From the NCBI RefSeq assembly GCF_002901445.1, contig NZ_PPPD01000001.1:496001-560000 (forward strand): a stretch of DNA of 64,000 bases. The letters are read 5' to 3'. The notes under the pieces were generated by a model. That model had not been told where the DNA came from and did no database searches. It was given only the letters and a program-made list of their open reading frames with translations. Made by a program: the position numbers and the translations under genes. This DNA comes from Deinococcus koreensis (GTDB taxonomy: Bacteria > Deinococcota > Deinococci > Deinococcales > Deinococcaceae). This document shows positions 1-9,128 of the stretch, in pieces (the first letter of the stretch is position 1; each line of letters opens with the position of its first letter).

Positions 1-2
1 CC

Positions 3-344
3 TATGCCCCCTACGCCGAGGTCAGTCCTCAGGCCCTGGCGACCCTCTGGAAGGAACTGGTGGAGGTCGTGGCGCGCAGCGTGCCGCTGGAGACGGCCTG
101 GTGGGAGGTCAGCACGCGCCTGAGCGTCACCTACGACTGCCTCGACCCCTTCGCCCGTGAGATCGCGCTGCGCGGCACGGCGCTGCACATCGACCCGGCC
201 CTGGAGGTCAGCGAGTTCCGGCCCGCCCTGCTGGCCGCTCTGCGGGCCTCGCTGGCCCGCCTGGGCGTGCGGCTGGCCGACCTGCCCACGGCGCCCCTGC
301 GGGATCGTCCGGAATGGGCCGCCGCCGGACTGGAGACGCTGTGA
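3..344 (+). CDS. Hypothetical protein, 5' end outside window
   Basis: The frame is open from the first bases of the window and ends in TGA at 342-344, so this is the C-terminal 113 residues of a longer protein. The visible part is rich in Ala, Leu and Arg with no membrane segment and no motif I recognise. The stop overlaps a GTG start of the next gene by 4 bp (GTGA), which points to translational coupling. I cannot assign a function; a small signalling or regulatory protein would fit the context but is only a guess. Confidence 0.7.
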   Translation, partial: YAPYAEVSPQALATLWKELVEVVARSVPLETAWWEVSTRLSVTYDCLDPFAREIALRGTALHIDPALEVSEFRPALLAALRASLARLGVRLADLPTAPLRDRPEWAAAGLETL

Positions 345-745
345 CCTCCCTGAACTGGCCCGAGGGCCTGAGCGACACGACCCCGATGCCCTACCGGGTC
401 TGGAAAGTGCTGCACGCCGTCGACGGCCTCCGGGGAACCGACGAGGTGGCCCGGCTGGCCCGCACCACCCCCGCCGACGTGCAGTTGCAGCTGGATGAAG
501 CGGCGCGCTGGGTCGGCCAGGCCGTGCAGCGCGAGCAGCAGGTCGGCGACGCCGTGGCGCGGGTGGTCACGCAATGTCTGGCGGCGGCGGTCGGCCCCCT
601 CGCCTCGCTGATGGTGGACGAGGTGCTGGAGGAACTGGGCCAGCAGGCCACCCTGAGCGCCCTGCTAAACCGGCTGGCGGCCCAGCTGTCGCACGACCGG
701 GCGCAGCTGTTCGTCCGGCAGCTGCGGGAACGGGGGATGGCGTGA
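341..745 (+). CDS. Hypothetical helical protein
   Basis: A 134-residue protein starting at GTG 341 inside the GTGA overlap with the preceding gene; an upstream GTG at 314 exists but would extend further into that gene. Residues about 15-50 look like a small winged-helix-like segment (RVWKVLHAVDG then DEVARLARTT). The C-terminal half is an all-helical stretch containing GPLASLMVDEVLEEL, a pattern I associate with conserved C-terminal domains of signalling proteins, though I cannot name the family with confidence. It is probably co-transcribed with its upstream neighbour and possibly with the HAMP protein 77 bp downstream. Function unknown. Confidence 0.75.
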   Translation: MTSLNWPEGLSDTTPMPYRVWKVLHAVDGLRGTDEVARLARTTPADVQLQLDEAARWVGQAVQREQQVGDAVARVVTQCLAAAVGPLASLMVDEVLEELGQQATLSALLNRLAAQLSHDRAQLFVRQLRERGMA

Positions 746-751
746 GGGCGC

Positions 752-774
752 CGCCCGCCAGCGGGCCGGCGGCA
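752..774 (+). other. GC hairpin in the 745-822 gap
   Basis: The gap before the HAMP gene holds an imperfect GC-rich inverted repeat (CCGCC near 752 against GGCGG near 770) followed by a more AT-rich stretch (ACATATTGG) that could contain the promoter of the HAMP gene. There is no U-tract, so termination is only a possibility. Confidence 0.3.
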
Positions 775-821
775 CGGAGCAGGGGCACATATTGGTGTGA
801 TCAGGGCAGGGGGAGAACGGC

Positions 822-2432
822 ATGAAATATACGGTGGTGATCAGACAGGCAGTGAGCGACGACGGACGGCTTCAGCTGGAGCAGCTGCTGACGGAACGCT
901 TCGGGCTCACTCCCGAGCAGGCGCAGCGCCTCGCCTCACGCCGCACGGGCCGGCTGATGAAGCCCACGAGCCGCGCCCGCGCCGAGCTGCTCATGACGAT
1001 GTTCCAATCGGTGGGTGCCGAGGTCGCGCTGGAAGGCGTGCGGGACGAGACCAGTGTGATCACCGAGCCCTTCCAGGCGGTGGCCCCCACCCCGGCCTTC
1101 ATGGCGACCGACGCCTTCCCCGACGACGCCCCCCTGGCGCCGGCCCGCGCCCCCGGCAGCCCGGCCGGGGCCACGCCGGCCAGCCCCGATCCCTTCGCCG
1201 CCGCCGCGCCCGCCTGGCCCAGCGCACCCATGCCGAGTGCCGTGCCGGGTGCGCCGCTGCCCGCCACCCCACGGTCAAGCCCCTTCCAGACCTCCCCAGC
1301 CTTTCCTTCGCTGGCAGCGGCGGCCCTGCTGGAACGGCCCGGCGACGTGGAACTGATCCGGGACAGTTCCCCCTTCGCCAGAAGCCCCATGCCCGAGGTG
1401 ACGGCGCCCCGGGTCTCCAGTACGCCGGCCCCGGCTGCCCCCATGACGGCCGCCCCCATGACGGCGGCCCCGTCTCCAGCCGCACCCGCATCCCCAGCGC
1501 CGGAGTCCATGGTGAGCGCTCCTTCCGAGATGGATGTCTGGACGGATTTCACCGGCGCCCTGACCATGAACGAGCCGCCGCCCACCCCGGAGGGCCGGCC
1601 CGAGTCCGTGGTGATGCCCATGCTGCTGAGCCCGGCCGACGAGCCCGGAACGCGGCGGGCCCGTCGCCAGTCTCTGTCCCGGCGCCTGCTGCTGGGCACC
1701 CTGCTGCCCCTGGGGCTGGCCACCGCGCTGACCCTGCTGCTGCTCAGCGCCCTGCTGCCGCGCCTGCAGGGACAGATCGTGCAGGATCAGGCCCAGACCC
1801 TGGCAGCGGCGCTGGGCACCACGCTGAGCACCGGCAGCCAGAGCGTCTCGAACCTGCAGCTCGACGCCATCGTCAAAGACCGCAACGTGGCCTTCGTGCG
1901 GATCGAGAAGCCCGGGGGCAGTTCGTACCTGCGCTCGGCCGATCCACGCGTGAACGCCGCCTGGAACAAGGAAGTGGGCCAGTGGACGGCCCGGCACCCG
2001 GATCGCGGCTCGATGCGGCTGGGCGGCGAGACCCTGGTCGTGACCCGCGTGGCGGTCGTGGAGAACACGCTGGGCCAGCCGACGGCCGTGCCGGTGAAGG
2101 CCGCGCCGGGCCAGTTCACCCACAAGGTCACGGTGGGGCTGCGGAACGACCGCTTCCGGGCCAGCCTGCGCGACACCATCGGTCTGGTGGTGCTGACCTC
2201 GCTGTTCAGCCTGCTGGTCGCGTCGGTGCTCGCCAACCGCACCGCGCGGGCCGTGGTGCAGCCTATCGAGCAGCTGGTGAAGGCCGCCGACGCGATCAGC
2301 ATGGGGGATCTCTCCCGGCCGGTCAGCGCCGACCGCAACGATGAGATCGGGGATCTGGCCCAGGCCCTGGAGCGGATGCGCCTGAGCCTGGAATCCGCCC
2401 TGGAACGCCTGCGCCGCCGCAAACGCGAATAG
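822..2432 (+). CDS. HAMP-domain membrane protein lacking an output domain
   Basis: A 536-residue protein preceded by an AGGGGGAGAA ribosome site. Order of parts: residues 1-75 form a compact cytoplasmic domain whose pattern (LTPEQAQRL, then ARAELLMTMFQSVGAEVAL) resembles the C-terminal fold of ribosomal protein L7/L12; 80-275 is a Pro/Ala-rich disordered linker with a short PMTAA repeat; 288-313 is TM1; 314-450 is an extracytoplasmic region; 452-472 is TM2; 470-525 is a HAMP domain (VVQPIEQLVKAADAIS, DEIGDLAQALERM). The chain stops about ten residues after HAMP, so there is no kinase, cyclase or chemotaxis output. It probably senses something outside and signals through a partner. The L7/L12 resemblance is my inference. 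Confidence 0.85.
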   Translation: MKYTVVIRQAVSDDGRLQLEQLLTERFGLTPEQAQRLASRRTGRLMKPTSRARAELLMTMFQSVGAEVALEGVRDETSVITEPFQAVAPTPAFMATDAFPDDAPLAPARAPGSPAGATPASPDPFAAAAPAWPSAPMPSAVPGAPLPATPRSSPFQTSPAFPSLAAAALLERPGDVELIRDSSPFARSPMPEVTAPRVSSTPAPAAPMTAAPMTAAPSPAAPASPAPESMVSAPSEMDVWTDFTGALTMNEPPPTPEGRPESVVMPMLLSPADEPGTRRARRQSLSRRLLLGTLLPLGLATALTLLLLSALLPRLQGQIVQDQAQTLAAALGTTLSTGSQSVSNLQLDAIVKDRNVAFVRIEKPGGSSYLRSADPRVNAAWNKEVGQWTARHPDRGSMRLGGETLVVTRVAVVENTLGQPTAVPVKAAPGQFTHKVTVGLRNDRFRASLRDTIGLVVLTSLFSLLVASVLANRTARAVVQPIEQLVKAADAISMGDLSRPVSADRNDEIGDLAQALERMRLSLESALERLRRRKRE

Positions 2433-2453
2433 TTGTCCATTCAGGGGCACAGG

Positions 2454-2483
2454 GAAGGGCCGGGACTTCAATCCCGGCCCTTC
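2454..2483. terminator. Bidirectional terminator hairpin
   Basis: A perfect 12-bp stem (GAAGGGCCGGGA, 2454-2465, with TCCCGGCCCTTC, 2472-2483) and a 6-nt loop lies between two convergent genes. It is likely a shared terminator, although the U-tracts are short. Confidence 0.7.
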
Positions 2484-2504
2484 ATCCTGCAGTCGATGGC
2501 TCGC

Positions 2505-2960
2505 TCAGCTGGCCTTCAGGCCGTCTTTCAGGCCACGGATCTGGTCGTGGCTCTGCTGCACCTTGGCGTACTGCGCCTCGACCAGCGAGCGGACGTCGGC
2601 CGGCAGGTCGCTTTCCTTCAGCACGTCCTGGTAGTTCTCCACCGCGACGTCCTCGCCACGCTCGCACTCGGCGACCACCTGGTAATCGTCGCGGCCGGTC
2701 ACGGCGTCGCGGACGTTGAGCCAGGTGCGGTGCAGGGCGGCGCCCACGCTGCCGCCTTCGCGGGGCTTGTCGCCCATGGTGCCGATCCGGGCCTCGATCT
2801 CGGCGGCCATGCTGGCGCGCTGGGCACTGCGCTCCGTGAACAGCGAGCGCAGCTGCGGGTCGGTGGCGTGCTCGGCCGCGTCCTTGAAGCCCTTCTCGCC
2901 GTCGCGCACGGTGCCCAGGAGGTACTGGAGTTTGTCGAGAACCTGTTCGTTGTTCATCAT
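2505..2960 (-). CDS. DUF2383/PA2169-type four-helix-bundle protein
   Basis: A 151-residue protein starting at the first of two tandem ATGs, with AAGGAG six bases upstream. The sequence is strongly helical and charged (LDKLQYLLGTVRDGEKGFKD at the N-terminus, then YQDVLKE and QYAKVQQSHDQI) and matches the ferritin-like PA2169 family, whose members are about 150 residues long. Members are often stress-associated but no activity is established. It lacks a signal peptide and is probably cytoplasmic. It is convergent with the HAMP gene and shares its terminator; there is no partner gene. Confidence 0.8.
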   Translation of the reverse strand: MMNNEQVLDKLQYLLGTVRDGEKGFKDAAEHATDPQLRSLFTERSAQRASMAAEIEARIGTMGDKPREGGSVGAALHRTWLNVRDAVTGRDDYQVVAECERGEDVAVENYQDVLKESDLPADVRSLVEAQYAKVQQSHDQIRGLKDGLKAS

Positions 2961-3142
2961 GGGAAGCTCCTTCCGGCACGGCCACGTGGGGCTCATGGGG
3001 CGTGCAACGTGTCCAGCCTAGTCAGCTCCGTGAAGGATCGTGTGCGGAAGGTGGCGGGCAGCGTTTACGGAACTTTGAGCTGACCTGTACCAAGTCTCCA
3101 TGCACGCGGAAGGCCGGGGGGAAGGGGCGTGTAGGCTGCCGT

Positions 3143-3859
3143 ATGGCGGAACACTCGGGCTGGGCCCTGCGGATGACCTGGCGTGACCTGTGCTTCATGC
3201 ACTGGCCGGTCGACGCGCGGCACCTGGCCGCCACCCTGCCGCCGGGGCTGGAGCTGGACACGTTCCAGGGGCAGGCGTGGCTGGGCGTGGTGCCCTTCCG
3301 CATGAGCGGGGTGGCCCCACGCTTCCTGCCGGACGTGCCGGGAGTCAGCGACTTTCCCGAACTGAACCTGCGAACCTACGTGCGGCCCTCCAGGCAGCAG
3401 GACGGGGAAGGCGGCGTCTGGTTCTACTCCCTGGACGCGGCCCAGCCGCTCGCCGTGCGGCTGGCGCGCACCCTGTTCCATCTCCCCTATTTCGATGCCC
3501 GGATGTGGGTCTCCCACGCGGCGGGCGTGACCCGCTACGCCAGCCTCCGCACCCACCGCCACGCGCCGGGGGGCCGCTTCGCCGGCGCCTACCGGGCGGT
3601 GGGAGCGCCCCTGGCCGCGCCGGAGGGGAGCCTGGAACACTGGCTGACCCACCGGCTATACCTGTATTCCGCCGATGCCTCGGGCCGGCTCTACCGGGGG
3701 CGGATCCATCACGAGGCCTGGCCCCTGCGCCGCGCCGAGGCGGCGATCACCGAGAACACCCTGGCCGACCGCCTGGGCGTGACCCTGCAGGGCGAGCCCC
3801 ACCTGATGCACGCCGGGGAACTGCAGGTGCGGGCGGACTGGCTGCAGCGGCTGGAGTAG
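3143..3859 (+). CDS. DUF2071 / YqjF family protein
   Basis: A 238-residue protein. The start ATG 3143 lies 5 nt after a TAGGCT hexamer (3132-3137), which makes it a leaderless start; upstream in-frame codons have no signal. Family features are FMHWPVD near residue 18, the PFRMSGV segment, FPELNLRTYV, WFYSLDAAQ, and a C-terminal HHEAWPL. The family is uncharacterised and cytoplasmic, often compared with acetoacetate-decarboxylase-like barrels. It is a single gene, with convergent and unrelated neighbours. Confidence 0.85.
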   Translation: MAEHSGWALRMTWRDLCFMHWPVDARHLAATLPPGLELDTFQGQAWLGVVPFRMSGVAPRFLPDVPGVSDFPELNLRTYVRPSRQQDGEGGVWFYSLDAAQPLAVRLARTLFHLPYFDARMWVSHAAGVTRYASLRTHRHAPGGRFAGAYRAVGAPLAAPEGSLEHWLTHRLYLYSADASGRLYRGRIHHEAWPLRRAEAAITENTLADRLGVTLQGEPHLMHAGELQVRADWLQRLE

Positions 3860-4001
3860 ACCGGGCGGAGTTCAGCGGGTGGGCGGCACAGGGCAGGCGT
3901 AAGGAACTTGCCCTTTCGATGTTGCCCATGGACGGACGACGGTTCTCAGCGGTCAGATCGGCCAGATATCAAGCGGATGCGTCCCCGGCGCGGCCCTGAG
4001 C

Positions 4002-4988
4002 CTACGCCTGATCCGCCCCACCGGACAGCTGCAGCGCGAAGGCTTCCTTCAGGCCCGCCTCGGCGGTGTCGCGGGCAATCTGGGGGGCGTGGCTCAGGGC
4101 GAGCACGGCGCGGTAGGTTCGCACGGCCAGGTCGCGGTCTCCCAGGGCGTCGCGCACCTGGCCCAGCCGGGCGAGCACCAGTCCCGCCAGGCTGCGTGGC
4201 AGTTCGCCCTGCAGACTGTGGGCGGCGCGCTCCAGCAGCTCGCGCGCCGCCTGCAGGTCGCCCACCGCGAGGTGGATGCTGGCCGCCGTCGCCTGCAGTT
4301 CGGCCTCAGGGGTCACGCGGTCGCCGGTCTCCCGCTCCAGGGCCTCCAGCAGCGCGGTCAGGTCATCCTCCTCGCGCAGTTGCCAGGCGCGGTCGGCCAG
4401 GGCCCGCAGGCGGCTGGTCTCGCCGGGAGTGAAGGCGCTCAGATCCGGCAGGGCCGCTCCTGGCAGGCGGGCCAGCAGTTCCGGCAGATCGTCCAGCGGG
4501 GCGATCACCACGCCCGTGTGCCCGGAGAGCCGCCCGGCCAGCCGGGTCAGCCGGCGATCCCGCCAGACGGTGCCCGGCCCCTCGTCCAGCACGCGGCGCT
4601 GGGTCTCGTGGTAGCGGGCGGCGGCGTCCAGCACCTCCGGGCCCAGCAGGCGGTCGGGAGCGGCCGGGGTGCCCAGCAGCGCCGCGAATTCGCCCTCGGC
4701 GCGGCCCGCCTCCCGCAGCCTCTCGCGGCCCTGCGGGTAGAGCTTCAGGAAGTCGAGGAACTGGTCGTATTCGGCCTCGGCCCAGGCCCAGTCCTCGGTG
4801 AAGCCCTCGCGGATGGCGAGACCGGCGGCGGGAAGCGCGTCGCGCAGCGGGTGATCCGGGTCGGCCGACGAGGCCCACAGCACCTCACGGGCACCGAGCG
4901 AGCGCACGAGTTCCACCACGGTGCCGGCGTTGTACTGCGGATAGAGCCGCAGCAGGTCGCCCAGATCGGGGAGCAGAGTCAGGCTCAC
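4002..4988 (-). CDS. TPR-like protein
   Basis: A 328-residue soluble protein. The N-terminal 160 residues have no motif I recognise. The C-terminal third (about 200-320) reads as helical hairpins with TPR character ([20 protein letters not shown], then [20 protein letters not shown]). Its start overlaps the stop of the PH-like membrane gene by 4 bp (ATGA), so it is the last gene of a coupled rel-PH-TPR run. TPR proteins normally serve as scaffolds. No catalytic residues are evident, and the function is unknown. Confidence 0.8.
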   Translation of the reverse strand: MSLTLLPDLGDLLRLYPQYNAGTVVELVRSLGAREVLWASSADPDHPLRDALPAAGLAIREGFTEDWAWAEAEYDQFLDFLKLYPQGRERLREAGRAEGEFAALLGTPAAPDRLLGPEVLDAAARYHETQRRVLDEGPGTVWRDRRLTRLAGRLSGHTGVVIAPLDDLPELLARLPGAALPDLSAFTPGETSRLRALADRAWQLREEDDLTALLEALERETGDRVTPEAELQATAASIHLAVGDLQAARELLERAAHSLQGELPRSLAGLVLARLGQVRDALGDRDLAVRTYRAVLALSHAPQIARDTAEAGLKEAFALQLSGGADQA

Positions 4989-5515
4989 GGCGCCACCGTT
5001 GCGCCGCGCCGCGCCAGTTCGCTCAGGAAGGCGTCCGGATCGGCGGGGGTCAGGAAATAGGCGCGGCCCGCGTGTTCCACGATCACCCCCCGATCCGGCC
5101 GGCTCGCCGCCGCCATCACGGCCGAGCGGGCATCCGGCCCGAAGGTGAAGAAGCCCGTGAGGTAGCCCGGCAGGCCGGTGCCGAAGGTGCGCCAGCCCAG
5201 CCGCCCAGCCGAGCGGCGGGCCGTAATCTCCGGAATGGCGAGCCGGGTCGTGCCCGAGAGCCGGCGTATCAGCAGGTCGGTGCTCGTCAGGGCGTAGCCC
5301 AGGCGGCGCGGGGCCAGCCAGAACAGCAGGCCCAGCAGCACGGCCAGCGTGCTCATCAGCAGCATCAGCAGGGAGCGCGGGGCCGGGGCGCCGTCCGGGC
5401 CGGGCAGGAAGGCGCCCAGCAGGATCAGGGCCGGGACGCCCAGGAGCAGCAGGCGCTGGGCCGGTGATCCGGCGGCCGGCGCGACGGGGATGTCGAGCAG
5501 GCCCGGAGCCCTCAC
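4985..5515 (-). CDS. Bacterial PH-like domain membrane protein
   Basis: A 176-residue protein with two hydrophobic segments (about 20-40 and 47-68), followed by a cytoplasmic domain with the pattern [21 protein letters not shown] and a C-terminal [13 protein letters not shown], typical of bacterial PH domains such as the bPH_5 group. Its start overlaps the rel stop (5512-5515, ATGA), and its own stop overlaps the next gene, so three genes are translationally chained. Function unknown; a membrane-anchored adaptor is plausible. Confidence 0.8.
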   Translation of the reverse strand: MRAPGLLDIPVAPAAGSPAQRLLLLGVPALILLGAFLPGPDGAPAPRSLLMLLMSTLAVLLGLLFWLAPRRLGYALTSTDLLIRRLSGTTRLAIPEITARRSAGRLGWRTFGTGLPGYLTGFFTFGPDARSAVMAAASRPDRGVIVEHAGRAYFLTPADPDAFLSELARRGATVAP

Positions 5516-7785
5516 GCGCTGGCCCCGTTCCGGACGCGGCCGTCGCCCCGACCTACCCGCACGAGGTCGGTCACGCCGTCGACGCGCAGGATCGCGGCGC
5601 GCACGGCAGCCAGATCCGCGTTGCCGGTCACCGCGAGGCGCAGCAGGATGTGCGCCACGGAGTCCATGCCCACCCGCGCGTCCACTTTCAGGGGGCTGCG
5701 CTTCTCGGCGCTCAGCGCGCCCAGCACGTCGGCCAGCAGGCCCGAGCGATCCGGCGCGATGACGTCCAGATCGACCAGCGTGCTGCCGGGCGTGCCGGCG
5801 TCCCAGGAGGCGGCCACGCAGCGTTCGGCCTCGTACTTGAGCAGGCGGATCATGTTCGGGCAGTCGATGCGGTGCACGCTCACGCCGCGCCCCCGCGTGA
5901 GGTAGCCCATGATCTGGTCGCCCCGAATGGGCGAGCAGCAGTTGCTGAGCTTGGTGGTGGTGGTAAAGCCCTCCACGTACACGCCGCCGTTCTCCGGGCG
6001 GGGAGCGGCGGGCGCGCGGCGCTGGGCCGGGCCGGCCTGCTCCTGCGCCAGACTGGGCGAGAGCACCCGGCCCACCGCCGAGGGCGTGAGCTTCCCGGCG
6101 CTCAGGGCGTGGTAGAGGTCGTCGGGGTTGCGGCTGCCGATCAGCTTGTTGGCGGCCTCCTCCAGCAGTTTGGTACGCATGAGCTGGCGCACCGGCAGCT
6201 GGCGCTTGCGCAGGTAGCGCTCCAGCAGGTCGTGGCCCTTCTTGAGCGCCTCGGCGCGCTCCTGGGTGCGGAAGTGGTGGCGGATCTTGGAGCGCGCACT
6301 CCTGGTGACCGTGAAGTTCAGCCAGTCCTTGCTGGGGTGCCCGTTCTTGGAGGTCACGATCTCGACCATGTCGCCGTTGCCGAGCTTGTGCGAGAGCGGC
6401 ACGATGGAGCCGTTCACGCGCGAGCCGATGGTCGTCTCCCCGATGCGCGAGTGGATGTGGTACGCGAAATCGACCGGCGTGGAACCCAGCGGCAGGCTGA
6501 TCGCCATGCCCTTGGGCGTGAAGACCCGCACGCGCTGCGAGAGGATGTCGGACTTCACGGCGTCCATGTAGTCGGACGCGTCGTTGATCTCGTTCTGCAG
6601 TTCGCGCAGCTGCGAGATCCAGTTCTCGCGGTCTTTCTGGGCCAGCTGACCGCCCTGCTTGTACATCCAGTGGGCCGCGATGCCGAACTCGGCGACCTCA
6701 TGCATGCGCCGCGAGCGGATCTGCACCTCGATGGGCTGGCCGCTCTGGGAGATCACGGTGGTGTGCAGCGACTGGTAGCCGTTGGGCTTGGGCACCGCGA
6801 TGTAGTCCTTGAAGCGGCCCGGCAGCGGCGTCCAGATCGAGTGCACGATGGAGACCGTGTGGTAGCAGATGCGCTTCTCGCGCGTCTCCTCGGCCCGCTC
6901 GCGGCGCTTCTCGTCGGTGCCGGCGGGGGCCACCAGATCACGCGGGGTGAGGATCACGCGGATGGCCAGCAGGTCGAAGATCTGCTCGAGCGCCTTGCCC
7001 TCGCGCTGCATCTTGTTGTGGATGCTCCAGAGGTGCTTGCTGCGCCCCGCGATGTCGATGTCCGCGACCCACTCGGGCAGCTCCAGATCGTCGACGAGCG
7101 CCTCGTTGAGCTGCGCGACCGCCCGCTCGATCAGCGCCTGGCGCTCCTCCTGGCGGGTGCGCAGGCGGCTGCGCAGGAAGTCGTACTCCTCGGGGTGCAG
7201 GTACTGGAAGCTGAGATCCTCGAGTTCCCACTTGATCTGCCCGATGCCCAGGCGGTGCGCCAGCGGCGCGAAGACCTCCATGGTCTCGCGGGCGATCCTG
7301 ACCTGCTTCTCGGGCTTCATGGCTCCCAGCGTCCGCATATTGTGCAGCCGGTCCGCCAGCTTGACCACGATGATGCGGATGTCGTCGGTCATGGCGACCA
7401 GCATCTGGCGCAGGTTCTCGGCCTGCACGTCGCGCCCGGCGTCGCTGACCTCGGCGGCCTGCGAGCCCTGCTTGGAGAGCTTGGAAACCTTGGTCTCCCC
7501 TTCCACGATGCGGCGGACATCCGGGCCGAAGCCCTCTTCGATGCCCTCGAAGGTCACGTCCTCGACGTCCTCCACCGTGTCGTGCAGCAGCCCGGCCATG
7601 ATGGAGTCCGAGTCCATGCCCAGCCCGGCCAGGATGACCGCCACCGCCACCGGATGCGTGATATAGGGCTCGCCGCTCCGGCGGAGCACGCCGCTGTGGG
7701 CACGCCGCGCGAACTCGAAGGCCCGCTCGATGCCGTCACGTTCAGCCGGCGGCCGGTTCGCGACCAGCCGCCTGAGTTCGTCCAT
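5512..7785 (-). CDS. rel: Bifunctional (p)ppGpp synthetase/hydrolase (Rel)
   Basis: A 757-residue stringent-response enzyme that makes and degrades the alarmone (p)ppGpp. The start ATG 7785 ([13 protein letters not shown]) is the first plausible one; upstream in-frame codons lie in non-coding sequence. Domains in order: the HD hydrolase ([11 protein letters not shown], with the metal-binding HD pair intact), the synthetase ([18 protein letters not shown]), TGS ([14 protein letters not shown]), a helical and zinc-finger-like region with CCSP and CPN, and a C-terminal ACT domain ([19 protein letters not shown]). Intact HD residues argue for a bifunctional Rel rather than a RelA-only synthetase. 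A TATGCT hexamer about 50 nt upstream (7836-7841) may be its -10. It heads an overlapping three-gene unit. Confidence 0.97.
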   Translation of the reverse strand: MDELRRLVANRPPAERDGIERAFEFARRAHSGVLRRSGEPYITHPVAVAVILAGLGMDSDSIMAGLLHDTVEDVEDVTFEGIEEGFGPDVRRIVEGETKVSKLSKQGSQAAEVSDAGRDVQAENLRQMLVAMTDDIRIIVVKLADRLHNMRTLGAMKPEKQVRIARETMEVFAPLAHRLGIGQIKWELEDLSFQYLHPEEYDFLRSRLRTRQEERQALIERAVAQLNEALVDDLELPEWVADIDIAGRSKHLWSIHNKMQREGKALEQIFDLLAIRVILTPRDLVAPAGTDEKRRERAEETREKRICYHTVSIVHSIWTPLPGRFKDYIAVPKPNGYQSLHTTVISQSGQPIEVQIRSRRMHEVAEFGIAAHWMYKQGGQLAQKDRENWISQLRELQNEINDASDYMDAVKSDILSQRVRVFTPKGMAISLPLGSTPVDFAYHIHSRIGETTIGSRVNGSIVPLSHKLGNGDMVEIVTSKNGHPSKDWLNFTVTRSARSKIRHHFRTQERAEALKKGHDLLERYLRKRQLPVRQLMRTKLLEEAANKLIGSRNPDDLYHALSAGKLTPSAVGRVLSPSLAQEQAGPAQRRAPAAPRPENGGVYVEGFTTTTKLSNCCSPIRGDQIMGYLTRGRGVSVHRIDCPNMIRLLKYEAERCVAASWDAGTPGSTLVDLDVIAPDRSGLLADVLGALSAEKRSPLKVDARVGMDSVAHILLRLAVTGNADLAAVRAAILRVDGVTDLVRVGRGDGRVRNGASA

Positions 7786-7961
7786 TCCCCCATACTCCCC
7801 TGTCGAGTGGTGCTCGCGCTCCGGCACGACGCAGAGCATAGCGCGCCGCCCGTCGGGGCGTCCGGGGGCTGTCTCACGCTGGGGGGGCTCACGCTGGAGC
7901 GCAGCCACAGCAAACACCCACCCGGTGGGGTGGGCGTGGGAGTGTGGGAAGAGGGAGGCCG

Positions 7962-8066
7962 TTAGCGCCGGTCACGCACGCGCACGGGAATGGGCACCAG
8001 CTGCGGTTGGGGTTCGCCCTTGAGCGCCTCCCGGAGCCAGTCAATAAATTCGCGCAGGCCCTTCAT
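7962..8066 (-). CDS. Leaderless micro-protein, 34 residues
   Basis: A short reading frame from ATG 8066 to TAA 7962 with strong promoter support: a TACACT hexamer (8073-8078, complement) sits 6 nt before the ATG, the spacing of Deinococcus leaderless starts. The product begins MKGLREFIDWLREALKG, an amphipathic helix, and ends in a Pro-rich basic tail (VPIPVRVRDRR). It has no signal peptide. I do not recognise it. A membrane-surface or protein-binding peptide is possible. Its coding status rests on the promoter position and composition. Confidence 0.55.
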   Translation of the reverse strand: MKGLREFIDWLREALKGEPQPQLVPIPVRVRDRR

Positions 8067-8147
8067 GGACTCAGTGTAAGACTTTCTTTCTGACACAGAT
8101 GGCACCGGGCTTACGGTCGATTCACGCAGCCCGTGGGGGATGACACA

Positions 8148-9110
8148 ATGCCCGCCATGCCGTCGCCTCTGTCGCCGCTCTCCCCCCGCCCCGTGGTGCT
8201 CGACCTCGATCCCGGCCATGACGACGCCGTGAATATCCTGCTGGCGCTCGCCAGCCCGGAGCTGGAGGTGCTGGGCCTGACCACGGTGTTCGGCAACGTG
8301 GGCCTGGAGCGCACCACCCGCAACGCCCTGATCACCCGCGAGCTGATCGGTGCGGCCGTGCCGGTCTATGCCGGCGCCGACCGCCCGCTGGTGGTGCCGA
8401 CCATCTCCGCCGAGGCCGTGCACGGCGCCAGCGGCCTGGACGGCCCGTCTCTGCCCACCCCCACGCGCGGCACCGAGGACGAGCACGCGGTCGACTTCAT
8501 CATCCGCACCGTGCGGGCGCGGCCCGGCGAGGTGACCCTGGTGCCCACCGGCCCCCTGACGAACGTGGCCCTGGCGCTGCGGCTGGCCCCGGACATCGCC
8601 CCCCTGATCCACAGGGTCGTCTGGATGGGGGGCTCCACCGACACCGGCAACTGGACGCCGGCCGCCGAATTCAACGCGCTGGCCGACCCGCACGCGGCGC
8701 ACATCGTCTTCACGAGCGGGGTGCCGCTCACCATGATCGGCCTGAACGCCAGCCATCAGGCCATCGCGCACCCGGCGCGCGTGCAGGCCCTGCGCGCCCT
8801 GGGCACCCCGGTCGGCGAGTTCGTGGCGGTGCTGCTGGAGTTCTTCGCCGGGCACCATCTGGAGCGTTACGGCTGGGACGGCGGCGCGCTGCACGACCCG
8901 CTGACGGTGGCCTGGCTGCTGCGCCCGGAGCTGTTCGAGACGCGCCCCATGCACGTCGAGATCGACCTGACCGACGGCCCCAGCCAGGGCCGCACCGTGG
9001 CCGACGTGTGGCGGGTGACCGGCAAGGCGCCCAACGCCGAGGTCATGACCGATGTGGACGCCGACGGCTTTTTCGCCTTCCTCACGGAGCAGATCGCCAC
9101 CTACCGGTAG
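8148..9110 (+). CDS. Inosine-uridine preferring nucleoside hydrolase family
   Basis: A 320-residue enzyme expected to hydrolyse the N-glycosidic bond of ribonucleosides for salvage. The N-terminal DLDPGHDDA is the calcium-binding DxDPGxDD signature. Further family features are PTGPLTNVALAL, the MGGS segment, EFNALADPHAA and the C-terminal GGALHDPL with the general acid/base region. The start ATG 8148 follows GGGGGA by 7 nt; ATG 8157 is an alternative. Which nucleoside is used cannot be told from sequence. The alpha/beta hydrolase 18 bp downstream has its own promoter. Confidence 0.92.
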   Translation: MPAMPSPLSPLSPRPVVLDLDPGHDDAVNILLALASPELEVLGLTTVFGNVGLERTTRNALITRELIGAAVPVYAGADRPLVVPTISAEAVHGASGLDGPSLPTPTRGTEDEHAVDFIIRTVRARPGEVTLVPTGPLTNVALALRLAPDIAPLIHRVVWMGGSTDTGNWTPAAEFNALADPHAAHIVFTSGVPLTMIGLNASHQAIAHPARVQALRALGTPVGEFVAVLLEFFAGHHLERYGWDGGALHDPLTVAWLLRPELFETRPMHVEIDLTDGPSQGRTVADVWRVTGKAPNAEVMTDVDADGFFAFLTEQIATYR

Positions 9111-9128
9111 GCGCGCTACCCTGAAGCC

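Noticed and set aside
5464..7965. 833-codon open frame on the plus strand opposite rel
   Set aside because: It is an antisense shadow produced by high third-position GC; its translation is His/Gln/Arg/Ala-rich without motifs, and rel on the other strand is unmistakable.
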